A program made the translations under genes and the position numbers. From Flavobacterium gilvum (GTDB lineage Bacteria > Bacteroidota > Bacteroidia > Flavobacteriales > Flavobacteriaceae), in NCBI RefSeq assembly GCF_001761465.1, contig NZ_CP017479.1, positions 4,154,001 through 4,218,000 on the forward strand: 64,000 bases of DNA, in the 5' to 3' direction. A model generated the notes under the pieces. It had not been told where the DNA came from and ran no database searches. It saw only the letters and a list, made by a program, of their open reading frames with translations. How positions within the stretch are numbered: the first letter of the stretch is position 1; every line of letters starts with the position of its first letter. Positions 25,197 through 33,200 of the stretch are shown in pieces.

Positions 25197-27134
25197 ATGG
25201 TAAATAGCAAACAATTAGACTTATTTGAAAACGAAGAGTGGTCTTTTTTACATTCAGTATACGACACTTTTCCAAACAATGAGTTTTCTGAATTGGAATA
25301 CAAATCGGCACAGGGAGGTTTCCCTACAGACTTTTGGAAAACTTATTCTGCTTTTGCCAATTCCAATGGAGGACTAATTGTTTTTGGGGTTTCAGAAAAA
25401 AAAGGGTTGCTAAAAATAGAAGGACTTGAAGAGGAAAAAATTAACAGCTTAAAGAAAGTATTCTGGGATAAAATCAACAATCCTGATGCTGTAAATTGTA
25501 ATTTATTGAGCGATGACGATGTTAAGAATGTCGAAGTCAAAGACAAAAAAGTATTGGTTTTCAAAATACCTAGTGCCAAACGCACACAACGTCCGGTACA
25601 CTTAACACGTAATCCTTATGAAAACACATACAAAAGAAACCACGAAGGCGATTACAAATGTACTCGTGAAGAAGTGAGAAGAATGATCGCCGATGCCGAC
25701 ACAACCATTCAGCACGACAGCCGAATATTGGAAGGTTTCTCTATGGATGACATAGATCTTAACAGTTTAAAAAAATACCGTCAGCTTTTTGCCGGATCCA
25801 AACCATCACATCCTTGGTTAGCTTTAGACGACAAAGAACTTCTGGAAAAATTAGGAGGCTACAGAAAAGATCGTGTTTCAAAAAAAGAAGGTTTCACTGT
25901 GGCAGGATTGTTAATGTTCGGAAAATCTGAAAGCATTATTGATCAGGAATGTGTACCTAATTTTTTTCCTGATTTTAGGGAAATGCTTTCCAACGATCCA
26001 AATGTTCGTTGGACAGACAGGATATCACCAGACGGTACTTGGGAGGCAAACCTTTTTCAGTTTTATTTAAAAATATGGCCAAGACTGTCATCGAGTTTAC
26101 CTAAACCTTTTCAGCTTAAAGACGGTGTTCGACAAGATGAAACACCGGCTCATATCGCCTTACGGGAAGCTTTTGTGAATACTTTGATACATACAGATTA
26201 TACAGCACCAGGAAATATTATAATTGAGCATAGAACAGATAATTTTTTATTTTCTAATCCAGGCACATTGTTAGTGTCATTACATCAATATTATCACGGC
26301 GGTATTAGTGAGTGTAGAAATCCAAGTTTGCAAAAAATGTTTTTAATGATGGGAAGTGCTGAAAAAGCAGGAAGTGGTGTGAATAAAATTATGGCAGGAT
26401 GGGAATACTCACATTGGAGAAGCCCTTATTTGCAGGTCAACCAACAACCCGACCGGTTAATTTTAGAATTGCCTATGTTTAGTATCATTCCTGAAGAAAC
26501 TTTATTCGATTTACGAAGCAGATTTGGAAAAGAAATTGATGCGTTAGGCAAAGATGAGTTGACAATTTTAGCAACATGTCATATTGAAGGGGAAGTGACC
26601 AACAGCAGGTTGCAATTCATGATTGACCAGCACAAGACTGATATTACAAGAATATTACAAGAGCTGTGTAAACAAGAATATTTAATTTCTGACAATAAAG
26701 GGAGGTGGACTACTTACCACTTAAATAGTAATTTTTCAAATTCTTATATGGACACCTCGAAAAATAATGTGGACACTTCTTCCACAGAATTGATTAACAG
26801 GCAAGATGCAGAGAATTTAGAATCTAACATGGACACCTCTCACCCTAACATGGACACCTCTCACCCTAACATGGACACCTCAGACAAAAATGACAATGAT
26901 GAACTTGAGACAGGAACCAAATCAAGAATGAAAAAAGAAGACTTAGAAGTAATAATTCTTGAAGTTTGTAATGCAGAATATAAGACACTAGAAGAAATTG
27001 CAACTATTATAGGAAAGACGTCTAAATATTTAAAAAACAGCATTATACCAGACTTGGTTAAACATAAAAAATTAGAACGATTATATCCAAAAATTAACCA
27101 TCCCCATCAGGCATATAAATCAGTAGGGATATAG
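25197..27134 (+). CDS. Schlafen/AlbA_2-domain ATP-binding regulator
   Basis: Residues of about 25-150 form an AlbA_2 (Schlafen AlbA-like) domain: FSELEYKSAQGGFPTDFWKT, FANSNGGLIVFGVSE, and KRNHEGDYKCTREEVRRMI. Residues of about 320-420 (HIALREAFVNTLIHTDYTAP, FSNPGTLLVS, SAEKAGSGVNKIMAGW) match the C-terminal HATPase_c_4 domain of this family. The tail holds five degenerate NMDTSHP-type heptads and a winged-helix-like end (LEEIATIIGKTSKYLKNSII). Proteins of this type are annotated as RNA-binding or transcriptional regulators, and some are parts of defence islands; the true role is unsettled. The start is the ATG at 25197. It is a lone plus-strand gene in the island. Length (645) is normal for the Bacteroidetes variants. 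Confidence 0.8.
   Translation: MVNSKQLDLFENEEWSFLHSVYDTFPNNEFSELEYKSAQGGFPTDFWKTYSAFANSNGGLIVFGVSEKKGLLKIEGLEEEKINSLKKVFWDKINNPDAVNCNLLSDDDVKNVEVKDKKVLVFKIPSAKRTQRPVHLTRNPYENTYKRNHEGDYKCTREEVRRMIADADTTIQHDSRILEGFSMDDIDLNSLKKYRQLFAGSKPSHPWLALDDKELLEKLGGYRKDRVSKKEGFTVAGLLMFGKSESIIDQECVPNFFPDFREMLSNDPNVRWTDRISPDGTWEANLFQFYLKIWPRLSSSLPKPFQLKDGVRQDETPAHIALREAFVNTLIHTDYTAPGNIIIEHRTDNFLFSNPGTLLVSLHQYYHGGISECRNPSLQKMFLMMGSAEKAGSGVNKIMAGWEYSHWRSPYLQVNQQPDRLILELPMFSIIPEETLFDLRSRFGKEIDALGKDELTILATCHIEGEVTNSRLQFMIDQHKTDITRILQELCKQEYLISDNKGRWTTYHLNSNFSNSYMDTSKNNVDTSSTELINRQDAENLESNMDTSHPNMDTSHPNMDTSDKNDNDELETGTKSRMKKEDLEVIILEVCNAEYKTLEEIATIIGKTSKYLKNSIIPDLVKHKKLERLYPKINHPHQAYKSVGI
26745..26889 (+). repeat. 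In-frame tandem repeat coding (N)MDTS heptads
   Basis: A 21-base unit (AACATGGACACCTCTCACCC plus T) is repeated exactly twice near 26827-26870, with three diverged copies before and after. Each copy encodes a seven-residue unit around MDTS. The unit length keeps frame, so copy number can vary without breaking the gene. It lies in the linker before the C-terminal winged helix. Confidence 0.7.
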
Positions 27135-27168
27135 CTTGAGCTTTCATAGATGGGCTTTGGATAATGAT

Positions 27169-27393
27169 TTACTTTGTATAAGAAAAGCGGTTAATCAATG
27201 CCCAAGCTTTACTGAGGGATGTACCGCCTTTGAAAACCAAATGCTGTCTTGACTGCATTTCGAAAATTGCAGCCAATACTTGAACCACCCACCAATCTTT
27301 TTCGACCGCGTGTGCAGCCATACCTGTCTATTCTGCAATTTGGGTGTAGGCAATAATTTTACGATCATCCGAGAAAGCCAGCCATTTATTCAT
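27169..27393 (-). pseudogene. Dead AbiEii-type nucleotidyltransferase toxin
   Basis: Reading the minus strand from the ATG at 27391-27393 gives MNKWLAFSDDRKIIAYTQIA, a TAG stop, then [20 protein letters not shown] and [20 protein letters not shown] before a final stop. [10 protein letters not shown] is the nucleotidyltransferase motif of AbiEii toxins. The following D-[DE]-D residues are missing because the frame ends first. The start overlaps the antitoxin stop, as in intact AbiE operons. So both a nonsense mutation and a 3' truncation have inactivated the toxin. Intact AbiEii proteins are about 300 residues; about 75 codons remain here. Confidence 0.75.
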
Positions 27394-27997
27394 CTGTGTC
27401 TTTTTTTAATGCCTGACGCATAATGATTCTAATCCATTCGGGAGCCAATTTTATATCATGCCCCAATCGGTATGGATCTTCATTTTTTAGGTGATCAATT
27501 ATTATTTGTTTTTCTTTTTCTGAAATATGGTCTTTACCAATTTCTCTTGCAGCCTGAATGACCAAGCTGCTTATTTTTCCAATGGCTGACAAATTTTTTG
27601 GGCTGGTCTTTTTGAATATGATTTTTCGTTTGCCTAAATCAATTTTCCGTGCAGCACCATCAGTAAGATATACCACATTCATAGGTATCTGAGTAGAAAG
27701 TCCTAAAGCATTTAGAGCCAAACTTCCTGTTGGGATTATTCGGGCTTTGTCTCTTTTTGCAATTGCCTGTGCAATTTCTTCAGTAGTGGGTTTTAAAATT
27801 CCAAAAACAGGGTGAGTTTCCAAACGGGCATAAATGCCTCTAGCCACTCGGGAAATCATTTCTTTTAAGACCAATCTTTCTAATGCTTTTGAAACGGCTT
27901 TTGCTGAACCAAAAGACAGGAAATCCTCAGTAAAAAATAGCGTACCCTTCTTGGCTTTTTTAATTTTAAAAATCACTTTATTATCAATGCTTTTCAT
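27386..27997 (-). CDS. AbiEi-type (DUF6088) antitoxin, orphaned
   Basis: The 203-residue protein has an N-terminal winged-helix part (KKGTLFFTEDFLSFGSAKAV, ALERLVLKEMISRVARGIYA) and the conserved core KPTTEEIAQAIAKRDKARII, GSLALNALGLSTQIPMNVVY, KRKIIFKKT of DUF6088/AbiEi antitoxins. AbiE is a type IV toxin-antitoxin phage-defence system in which AbiEi represses the operon and counters the AbiEii nucleotidyltransferase. Length is normal, so the protein looks intact, while the partner at 27169-27393 is broken. An inverted repeat at 28015-28047 overlaps its promoter and fits autoregulation. Confidence 0.85.
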   Translation of the reverse strand: MKSIDNKVIFKIKKAKKGTLFFTEDFLSFGSAKAVSKALERLVLKEMISRVARGIYARLETHPVFGILKPTTEEIAQAIAKRDKARIIPTGSLALNALGLSTQIPMNVVYLTDGAARKIDLGKRKIIFKKTSPKNLSAIGKISSLVIQAAREIGKDHISEKEKQIIIDHLKNEDPYRLGHDIKLAPEWIRIIMRQALKKDTDE

Positions 27998-28014
27998 AGT
28001 GTTTTAAAAAAATA

Positions 28015-28047
28015 TTTGTCGCAAAAATAGTAAATATTTGCGACAAA
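28015..28047 (-). promoter_or_regulatory. Antitoxin promoter overlapped by a perfect 11-bp inverted repeat
   Basis: TTTGTCGCAAA (28015-28025) and TTTGCGACAAA (28037-28047) are exact inverted copies with 11 bases between them. The minus-strand -7 box TATTTTTG (28022-28029) overlaps the proximal half-site, and a TTG lies 22 bases further upstream. The start codon is about 20 bases downstream. This geometry fits negative autoregulation by the antitoxin. Confidence 0.65.
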
Positions 28048-28180
28048 ATACCAATTTATTGATCATCATCTAACTACATCAGTAAAGACTAATTAGAAAG
28101 AGTTTTTAATTATAGGACAATCCTCTTCTCTGATTTTTTCTTCTTTTGCTTTTCAGTTGATTCGGTATATAATCTGGAGA

Positions 28181-28429
28181 TTATTCAGCATGCATAAGCA
28201 TATCCAATACTTTAACTAAATCAGGAATGGGAAGTATATTTTTTTGATCTTCAAGTTTATCAATTAATGATTCTATACAAGGAAGTTTTTCATAAATCTG
28301 ATTCCTTTTTTCTTCATCAGCAATCTTAAATCCACAGCGTTCTTCAATGGCTTTGGCACTGTATTGTTTCCCCAAACTACTCCCGTTAAAAACGTTTTTG
28401 GTTGTATGATCTCCAGAGGTAGTAAGCCT
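28181..28429 (-). pseudogene. C-terminal remnant of a mobilization relaxase
   Basis: The frame reads GDHTTKNVFNGSSLGKQYSA then KAIEERCGFKIADEEKRN and a helical tail to a stop at 28181. This resembles the region after the relaxase core in Bacteroidetes mobilization proteins. An in-frame TGA at 28430-28432 closes it upstream, and no HUH or catalytic Tyr motif is left. The position directly after mobC, where the relaxase gene is expected, is the main support. A short independent gene from TTG 28375 is the alternative. Confidence 0.45.
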
Positions 28430-28482
28430 TCAGAATTTCATCTTAAAACGGTATGAATTCTTTCTTTTCCCAACAAAAAATT

Positions 28483-28875
28483 TTACGATTTCAACCATTT
28501 TTCGGAGATTTTTTCAATGTGATTTTTGATTTCTTCCACCTTGTTGAAAAGGATTTTTTTCTCCAGTTCGTGGCGTATAATCCAAGCTTTGAATTCAGGA
28601 ATTTGTTGGAGCGTATGCAGCTTTTTGACTGCTTGGTTGAAGTTGTTTCCCAAGGCATTGAGTTCGCTTCGCAAGCGAATCATTTCATACATAAATTCAT
28701 CAACGGATTGGTTGCGGTAATTCATAGTTAGAGGCTCATTTAAAATATTTTTACGGGCATATTCACTTAATTTCCGACAGGTGGATTTACTGAATCTCCT
28801 GTGTATTTTTTGATATTCATCGGGCTTTAGACGTAAGTGAAGCCACTTGATTCTATTATTGTTTTGCTCTTCCAT
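28483..28875 (-). CDS. mobC: MobC-like plasmid mobilization accessory protein
   Basis: The N-terminus (KWLHLRLKPDEYQKIHRRF, STCRKLSEYARKNILNEP) is ribbon-helix-helix-like, and the middle (VDEFMYEMIRLRSELNALGN, NFNQAVKKLH) is the conserved part of Bacteroidetes MobC/BmgB proteins. These bind near oriT and help the relaxase nick the DNA. The length of 130 residues is normal. The relaxase normally encoded just downstream is reduced to a remnant, so the protein is probably without a partner. A candidate oriT lies just upstream. Confidence 0.7.
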   Translation of the reverse strand: MEEQNNNRIKWLHLRLKPDEYQKIHRRFSKSTCRKLSEYARKNILNEPLTMNYRNQSVDEFMYEMIRLRSELNALGNNFNQAVKKLHTLQQIPEFKAWIIRHELEKKILFNKVEEIKNHIEKISEKWLKS

Positions 28876-28929
28876 AATTAATCATTTATTATATTCTACA
28901 ACTGTTTCCCTTTTTCAGTGTCACTGCCC

Positions 28930-29010
28930 ACGAGTCCCGAGTGATAAGGCAGCAAGATTCGGTTGTGATACAAACGGACATCTTGCCGATTGCAGGAACA
29001 TGGCAATCTT
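28930..29010. other. Candidate oriT region upstream of mobC
   Basis: Two inverted repeats stand close together: GCAAGAT (28952-28958) with ATCTTGC (28980-28986), and GATTGC (28988-28993) with GCAATC (29003-29008). The stretch is markedly GC-richer than its surroundings. The position directly upstream of mobC fits an origin of transfer. No nick site can be assigned by eye. Confidence 0.4.
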
Positions 29011-29105
29011 TCAGCTTTTTAAAAGTTTTTAGTGCTTTCAATTTTTCAAAAAACTAGCTAAAAGGGAGTAGTCCTCAAAAAACTTAAATAAGTTATAAGT
29101 GTATT

Positions 29106-30005
29106 TCACATTCTACGTCCCAAATGTTTTTTAGGAGCTTTTTCAGGATTCATAATCCAGTCGTTGAAATCTTTGTGATTTTTATAAAGTATACTTTCGT
29201 CTTTATATTTTGAACTCATTGAAAGTGCACGCTGAGTACAATTTATACCGGTAGTATCTCGGTCAAGATAAAGTCGAATTTGACTATGGTTTTCCATAAA
29301 AGGGCGTGCTCTTTCAAAGAAAGAAACGGAATTTAAAACAACAAAATCCTGACCCTTTTCGGGAAGATTTTTGGTTGTTGTCTTAAAAGATAAAAAGTCC
29401 ATGAAGCCTTCAAAAACGAGAACCTCATTTGAGCCGTTATCTATGGTGGTAATATCTTTTGGCGAGCATCCGGTTTTGAAGTAAGGATTGCGAATTTCGT
29501 AACCACCTGAATCGTTTTTAAAACCAATCCCGAAATAGTTTTTGTTATTCAATTCATAACGGACTTCACGGCAAAATTGTTCGGCAATTTCGATGGGGAT
29601 TTTTCTATCGTGAAGGTATTGCAAAAGAGATGGGGAAGTAAGAGGGAAATCTCTGAGTATTTTGATTTTACTTTCTCTGTCGACACTTTTATTTGAAGCA
29701 AAAGAGGTTGGCTGGTGAAGAGAAAAATCAGTGTCTAGCTTTTGCAAAAGTTCTCCAACGGAACAGTTATGATACAGTATTCCAAAATCAATTAGATTCC
29801 CTCCTTTTCCTAGTCCATGGTCAAACCATACATTCAATTTTTGGTTTACTTTAAAAGAAGGCTCCTGTTCGTTCCGCAAAGGGGAACGATACCAATAATC
29901 CACATTTCTGATCTCTACCGGTTGATGTCCCAATGACGAAAGGTAGCTTGTCAAATCAATTTCTTTGGCTTCTTGAGCCGAAAGCTTCTTTTTTCTGAAA
30001 TCCAT
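29106..30005 (-). CDS. Mobile-element primase-like protein (degenerate CHC2 plus Toprim)
   Basis: The N-terminal 70 residues (YWYRSPLRNEQEPSFKVN, VWFDHGLGKGGNLIDFGI) follow the CHC2 zinc-binding fold of DnaG primases but have lost the Cys and His ligands. The C-terminal part has Toprim motifs: EVLVFEGFMDFLSF with the catalytic Glu, and IRLYLDRDTTGINC with the DxD. Such proteins of about 300 residues are standard in Bacteroidetes mobilizable transposons, next to mob genes, and probably prime replication of the transferred strand. It lies upstream of mobC on the same strand, with 230 bases between. It looks intact. Confidence 0.75.
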   Translation of the reverse strand: MDFRKKKLSAQEAKEIDLTSYLSSLGHQPVEIRNVDYWYRSPLRNEQEPSFKVNQKLNVWFDHGLGKGGNLIDFGILYHNCSVGELLQKLDTDFSLHQPTSFASNKSVDRESKIKILRDFPLTSPSLLQYLHDRKIPIEIAEQFCREVRYELNNKNYFGIGFKNDSGGYEIRNPYFKTGCSPKDITTIDNGSNEVLVFEGFMDFLSFKTTTKNLPEKGQDFVVLNSVSFFERARPFMENHSQIRLYLDRDTTGINCTQRALSMSSKYKDESILYKNHKDFNDWIMNPEKAPKKHLGRRM

Positions 30006-30183
30006 ATCCGTAATATTTTCAAGTTCATTATTCAGTTAACCGAAGTTAAACAAGAAAAAATGGATTTACTATCATGGCCAAATTTTGACTAGAATAAATT
30101 CATTTATGTAATTTATCTTTAAGAAAATAAATGATGTAGAACAAAATAGACTTACTCAAGTCTTTTTTAAATGGAAAGGAAAA

Positions 30184-30423
30184 ATGAAAATGGAACAAAA
30201 AAATGTTAACAGAAGTGCGGATGTCCAAGAAAATTTAAAATTTCTGCTTTTGCAAAATGACCAGTTTGTCAACACGAAGGATGCCATGATTATTTTAGGC
30301 ATTAAAAGTCAAACTACCATCGGTAAATACGAATCGGAAGGTAAAATTAAAGCTTATAGACCCTTTAGTAATCGAAAGCGATATAAGGTCAGTGAATTAT
30401 TAAAGATTCAAAGTAAAAGATAG
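30184..30423 (+). CDS. Excisionase-like helix-turn-helix protein
   Basis: A 79-residue protein with a MerR/HTH_17-type DNA-binding core: FVNTKDAMIILGIKSQTTIG, then KYESEGKIKAYRPFSNRKRY. This fold is typical of excisionases and small regulators of Bacteroidetes mobile elements. It is divergent from the primase-like gene and ends in its own terminator. No integrase remains nearby, so any excision role is lost. Confidence 0.7.
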   Translation: MKMEQKNVNRSADVQENLKFLLLQNDQFVNTKDAMIILGIKSQTTIGKYESEGKIKAYRPFSNRKRYKVSELLKIQSKR

Positions 30424-30442
30424 CCGAGTGCTATCTTTTTTT
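30415..30442 (+). terminator. Terminator of the excisionase-like gene
   Basis: AAAAGATAGC pairs with GCTATCTTTT across a 5-base loop and runs into a seven-T tract. The stem includes the gene's stop codon, a typical rho-independent layout. Confidence 0.75.
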
Positions 30443-30466
30443 GTTACGTTCAAAAGGGTATCTTTG
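30441..30466 (+). promoter_or_regulatory. Promoter of the ABC-F gene
   Basis: TATCTTTG (30459-30466) matches the -7 consensus TAnnTTTG, with TTG at 30441-30443. The 15-base spacer is slightly shorter than usual. The leader to the start codon would be about 100 bases. Confidence 0.5.
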
Positions 30467-30569
30467 CCCTTTAAATAAAGAAAAAAAAGCCTTTTTTAGA
30501 CTAGAGACTCAATTAGAGACCTATTTGTTTAAAATATTTATAACTAATTGATTTTCAATACATTAAAAA

Positions 30570-32432
30570 ATGAATTACCTTTCAGTAGAAAATATATCAA
30601 AATCCTTTGGGGAGCGCACGCTGTTCAAAGACATTTCCTTTGGAATTAACAAAGACCAAAAAATTGCTTTTATTGCCAAAAACGGCTCGGGTAAAACCAC
30701 AATAATGAATATCATCAATGGTTTTGACGAACCGGACACCGGACAAGTTGTGCTCAGAAAAAGCATCCGAATGGCGTTTTTGTCACAAGATCATAAACTT
30801 CAGGATGAATTGACAATTGAAGAAAGCATTTTTGCCTCAGACAACGAGAGTTTGAAAGTAATTGAGGCCTATGAAAAAGCACTCGAAAACCCCGAAGATG
30901 AAGAAGCCTATCAAAAGGCTTTTGATGCCATGGACCGACATAATGCCTGGGATTTTGAAACGCAATACAAACAGATTTTGTTCAAATTGAAGTTGGAAGA
31001 CTTTAAACTGAAAGTAAAAAGCCTTTCGGGTGGACAGAAAAAACGTTTGTCGCTAGCCATTATTTTGATTAATCGCCCCGATTTGTTGATTCTCGATGAG
31101 CCAACAAACCACTTGGATTTGGAAATGATTGAATGGCTGGAAAGTTATTTTGCCAAAGAAAACATTACACTGTTTATGGTGACGCACGACCGTTTCTTTC
31201 TGGAACGCGTATGTAACGAAATCATAGAGTTGGACAACGGAAAAATTTATCAATACAAAGGAAATTATTCCTATTATCTGGAGAAAAAAGAAGAACGCAT
31301 CGCTTCTGAAAATGCTAGTATTGACAAAGCACAAAATCTTTTTGTAAAAGAATTGGAATGGATGCGCCGCCAGCCAAAAGCGAGAACAACCAAATCGAAA
31401 TCCCGTCAGGACGATTTTTATGTAATTAAAGAAAAAGCCCAAAGTCGCAGAAAAGAAAATGCAGTGGAGCTAGAGATTAATATGGAGCGAATGGGAAGCA
31501 AGATTATTGAGCTTCACAAACTTTCCAAAAGATTCAAAGACCGTGTAATTCTCGACAATTTTAGTTATGATTTCCAGCGCGGGGAACGCATCGGAATCAT
31601 TGGCAAAAACGGAACCGGAAAATCGACTTTCCTGAACCTTTTGACTGGAACTGCCCCATTGGACGGTGGAAAAGTCGTTGTTGGGGATACCATCAAAATA
31701 GGCTATTACACCCAAACCGGAATTAACCCAAAACCGGGTCAGCGAGTGATTGACATTATCAAGGAATACGGAGAATACATTCCGCTTACGAAAGGAAAAA
31801 TTATTTCGGCTTCACAATTGTTGGAGCGTTTCCTTTTTGACGCCAAAAAACAATACGATTATGTTGAAAAATTGAGCGGTGGTGAGTTGAAACGTTTGTA
31901 TTTGTGTACCGTTTTGATTCAGAATCCCAACTTTTTGATTCTCGATGAGCCAACAAATGATTTGGATATTGTGACTTTGAATGTTCTTGAAAGTTTCCTT
32001 TTGGATTATCCGGGATGTTTGGTGGTTGTGTCGCACGACCGTTATTTTATGGACAAAATAGTGGATCAGTTATTCGTTTTTAGAGGTCAAGGCGAAATTG
32101 AAACTTTCCCTGGAAATTATTCAGACTTTAGAGCCTATGAAGACAGTGCCGATGTTGCCCAAAAAGAAGAAAACAAATCGGAGAAAAAGGATTGGAAACA
32201 AAACAATCCAACCGGAAATCTAACTTTCAATGAGCAAAAGGAATTCCAAAAAATCGAAAGAGAAATTAAAGATCTGGAAATTGAAAAAGCCAAAATTGAA
32301 CAACTTTTCTCTGATGGAAAAATAGCCGATGCCGATATCGAAAAGAAAGCCAAAGAACTGGAAAACCTCATCAAGAAAATTGAAACAAAAGAGGAACGTT
32401 GGTTTGAGCTTTCAGCAAAAATGGAGCTGTAG
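30570..32432 (+). CDS. ABC-F family ATPase, Uup-like
   Basis: Two ABC ATPase domains lie in one chain without TM segments. Domain 1 has Walker A AKNGSGKTT, signature LSGGQKKRLS and Walker B LLILDEPTNHLD. Domain 2 has GIIGKNGTGKST, LSGGELKRLY and FLILDEPTNDLD. The linker between them (NLFVKELEWMRRQPKARTTK) is the conserved ABC-F interdomain helix, and the C-terminus is a charged coiled coil as in Uup. ABC-F proteins bind the ribosomal E site and affect translation or antibiotic tolerance; Uup also affects precise transposon excision. The length of 620 residues is typical. It is the first chromosomal-core gene after the island. Confidence 0.9.
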   Translation: MNYLSVENISKSFGERTLFKDISFGINKDQKIAFIAKNGSGKTTIMNIINGFDEPDTGQVVLRKSIRMAFLSQDHKLQDELTIEESIFASDNESLKVIEAYEKALENPEDEEAYQKAFDAMDRHNAWDFETQYKQILFKLKLEDFKLKVKSLSGGQKKRLSLAIILINRPDLLILDEPTNHLDLEMIEWLESYFAKENITLFMVTHDRFFLERVCNEIIELDNGKIYQYKGNYSYYLEKKEERIASENASIDKAQNLFVKELEWMRRQPKARTTKSKSRQDDFYVIKEKAQSRRKENAVELEINMERMGSKIIELHKLSKRFKDRVILDNFSYDFQRGERIGIIGKNGTGKSTFLNLLTGTAPLDGGKVVVGDTIKIGYYTQTGINPKPGQRVIDIIKEYGEYIPLTKGKIISASQLLERFLFDAKKQYDYVEKLSGGELKRLYLCTVLIQNPNFLILDEPTNDLDIVTLNVLESFLLDYPGCLVVVSHDRYFMDKIVDQLFVFRGQGEIETFPGNYSDFRAYEDSADVAQKEENKSEKKDWKQNNPTGNLTFNEQKEFQKIEREIKDLEIEKAKIEQLFSDGKIADADIEKKAKELENLIKKIETKEERWFELSAKMEL

Positions 32433-32490
32433 GTTTTAAGTCATATATTGCAGCAAATTGCTTAAAAACCTGAATCCGATTATTAAAAAA

Positions 32491-32665
32491 TAGACCGCTC
32501 CTATGGAGCTCATTGTTGGTAATAATCCTAATTTTCTACAAACATATCGCTCCTAACGGAGCTTAGTAATGATAATTTTATCAAAATAAAGCCACAGAGT
32601 GGCGAAATGTTTATAGAAATCAACAATTAGTTTACGATTCCGAGCTCCGTAGGTGCGAAACCGTA
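32491..32665. repeat. Fold-back intergenic repeat unit of flavobacterial type
   Basis: The ends CGCTCCTATGGAGCTC (32496-32511) and GAGCTCCGTAGGTGCG (32642-32657) are inverted copies with two mismatches. Inside are hairpins CGCTCCTAACGGAGC and GCCACAGAGTGGC. I recognise this unit as a dispersed non-coding repeat common in Flavobacterium intergenic regions; that recognition is from memory. It fills most of the 335-base gap after the ABC-F gene. Confidence 0.65.
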
Positions 32666-32767
32666 ATTATTCTAATAAGAAAGTTAAATGGTTCTGCTTG
32701 AAAAATAATAATCGAACTCAGATTAAAAGGTATTATCAAATATTAACTAGGTATTCAAATTCTCAAA

Positions 32768-33124
32768 ATGACAAAAAAACATTATTTCATCGCCCTACTC
32801 TTTCTTTTATGCTTTAGCAATAATTCATTTGCTCAAACACAAATGGAAATGAACGAAACTGCTGCTGCTAGTTTTATAAAAGCAGATACAGAACTGAATA
32901 AAGTATATAAGCAACTTATGACTATGCTGAATCAAAGCGAAAAAACATTGTTGATTCAAGCAGAAAAAGATTGGGTAAAATTCCGTGATTCTCATTGCAA
33001 ATTTGAAGCTTCACAATATGAGGGAGGAAGTATTAAACCTTTAATATATTCAACTTGTTTAGAACAATTAACAAGGAAAAGAATCGCAGAAATTAAAGCA
33101 AGTATAAAAGAAAGAAATTTGTAA
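32768..33124 (+). CDS. LprI-like (DUF1311) periplasmic protein
   Basis: A signal peptide (MTKKHYFIALLFLLCFSNNS, cleaved near FAQ) is followed by the DUF1311 pattern ADTELNKVYKQLM, LIQAEKDWVKFRDSHCKFEA, CLEQLTRKRIAEIK with its two conserved Cys. The family includes the lysozyme inhibitor LprI, though most members are uncharacterised. The 118-residue length is typical. It is followed by a secreted protein gene after 76 bases. The inhibitor role is not shown for this branch. Confidence 0.8.
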   Translation: MTKKHYFIALLFLLCFSNNSFAQTQMEMNETAAASFIKADTELNKVYKQLMTMLNQSEKTLLIQAEKDWVKFRDSHCKFEASQYEGGSIKPLIYSTCLEQLTRKRIAEIKASIKERNL

Positions 33125-33200
33125 AGTCAACACTTTTAAAGTATTATTTATTTCGATATTGTAGTTTTTAAACTAAATTTATCTTTATAAAACGTCATCC

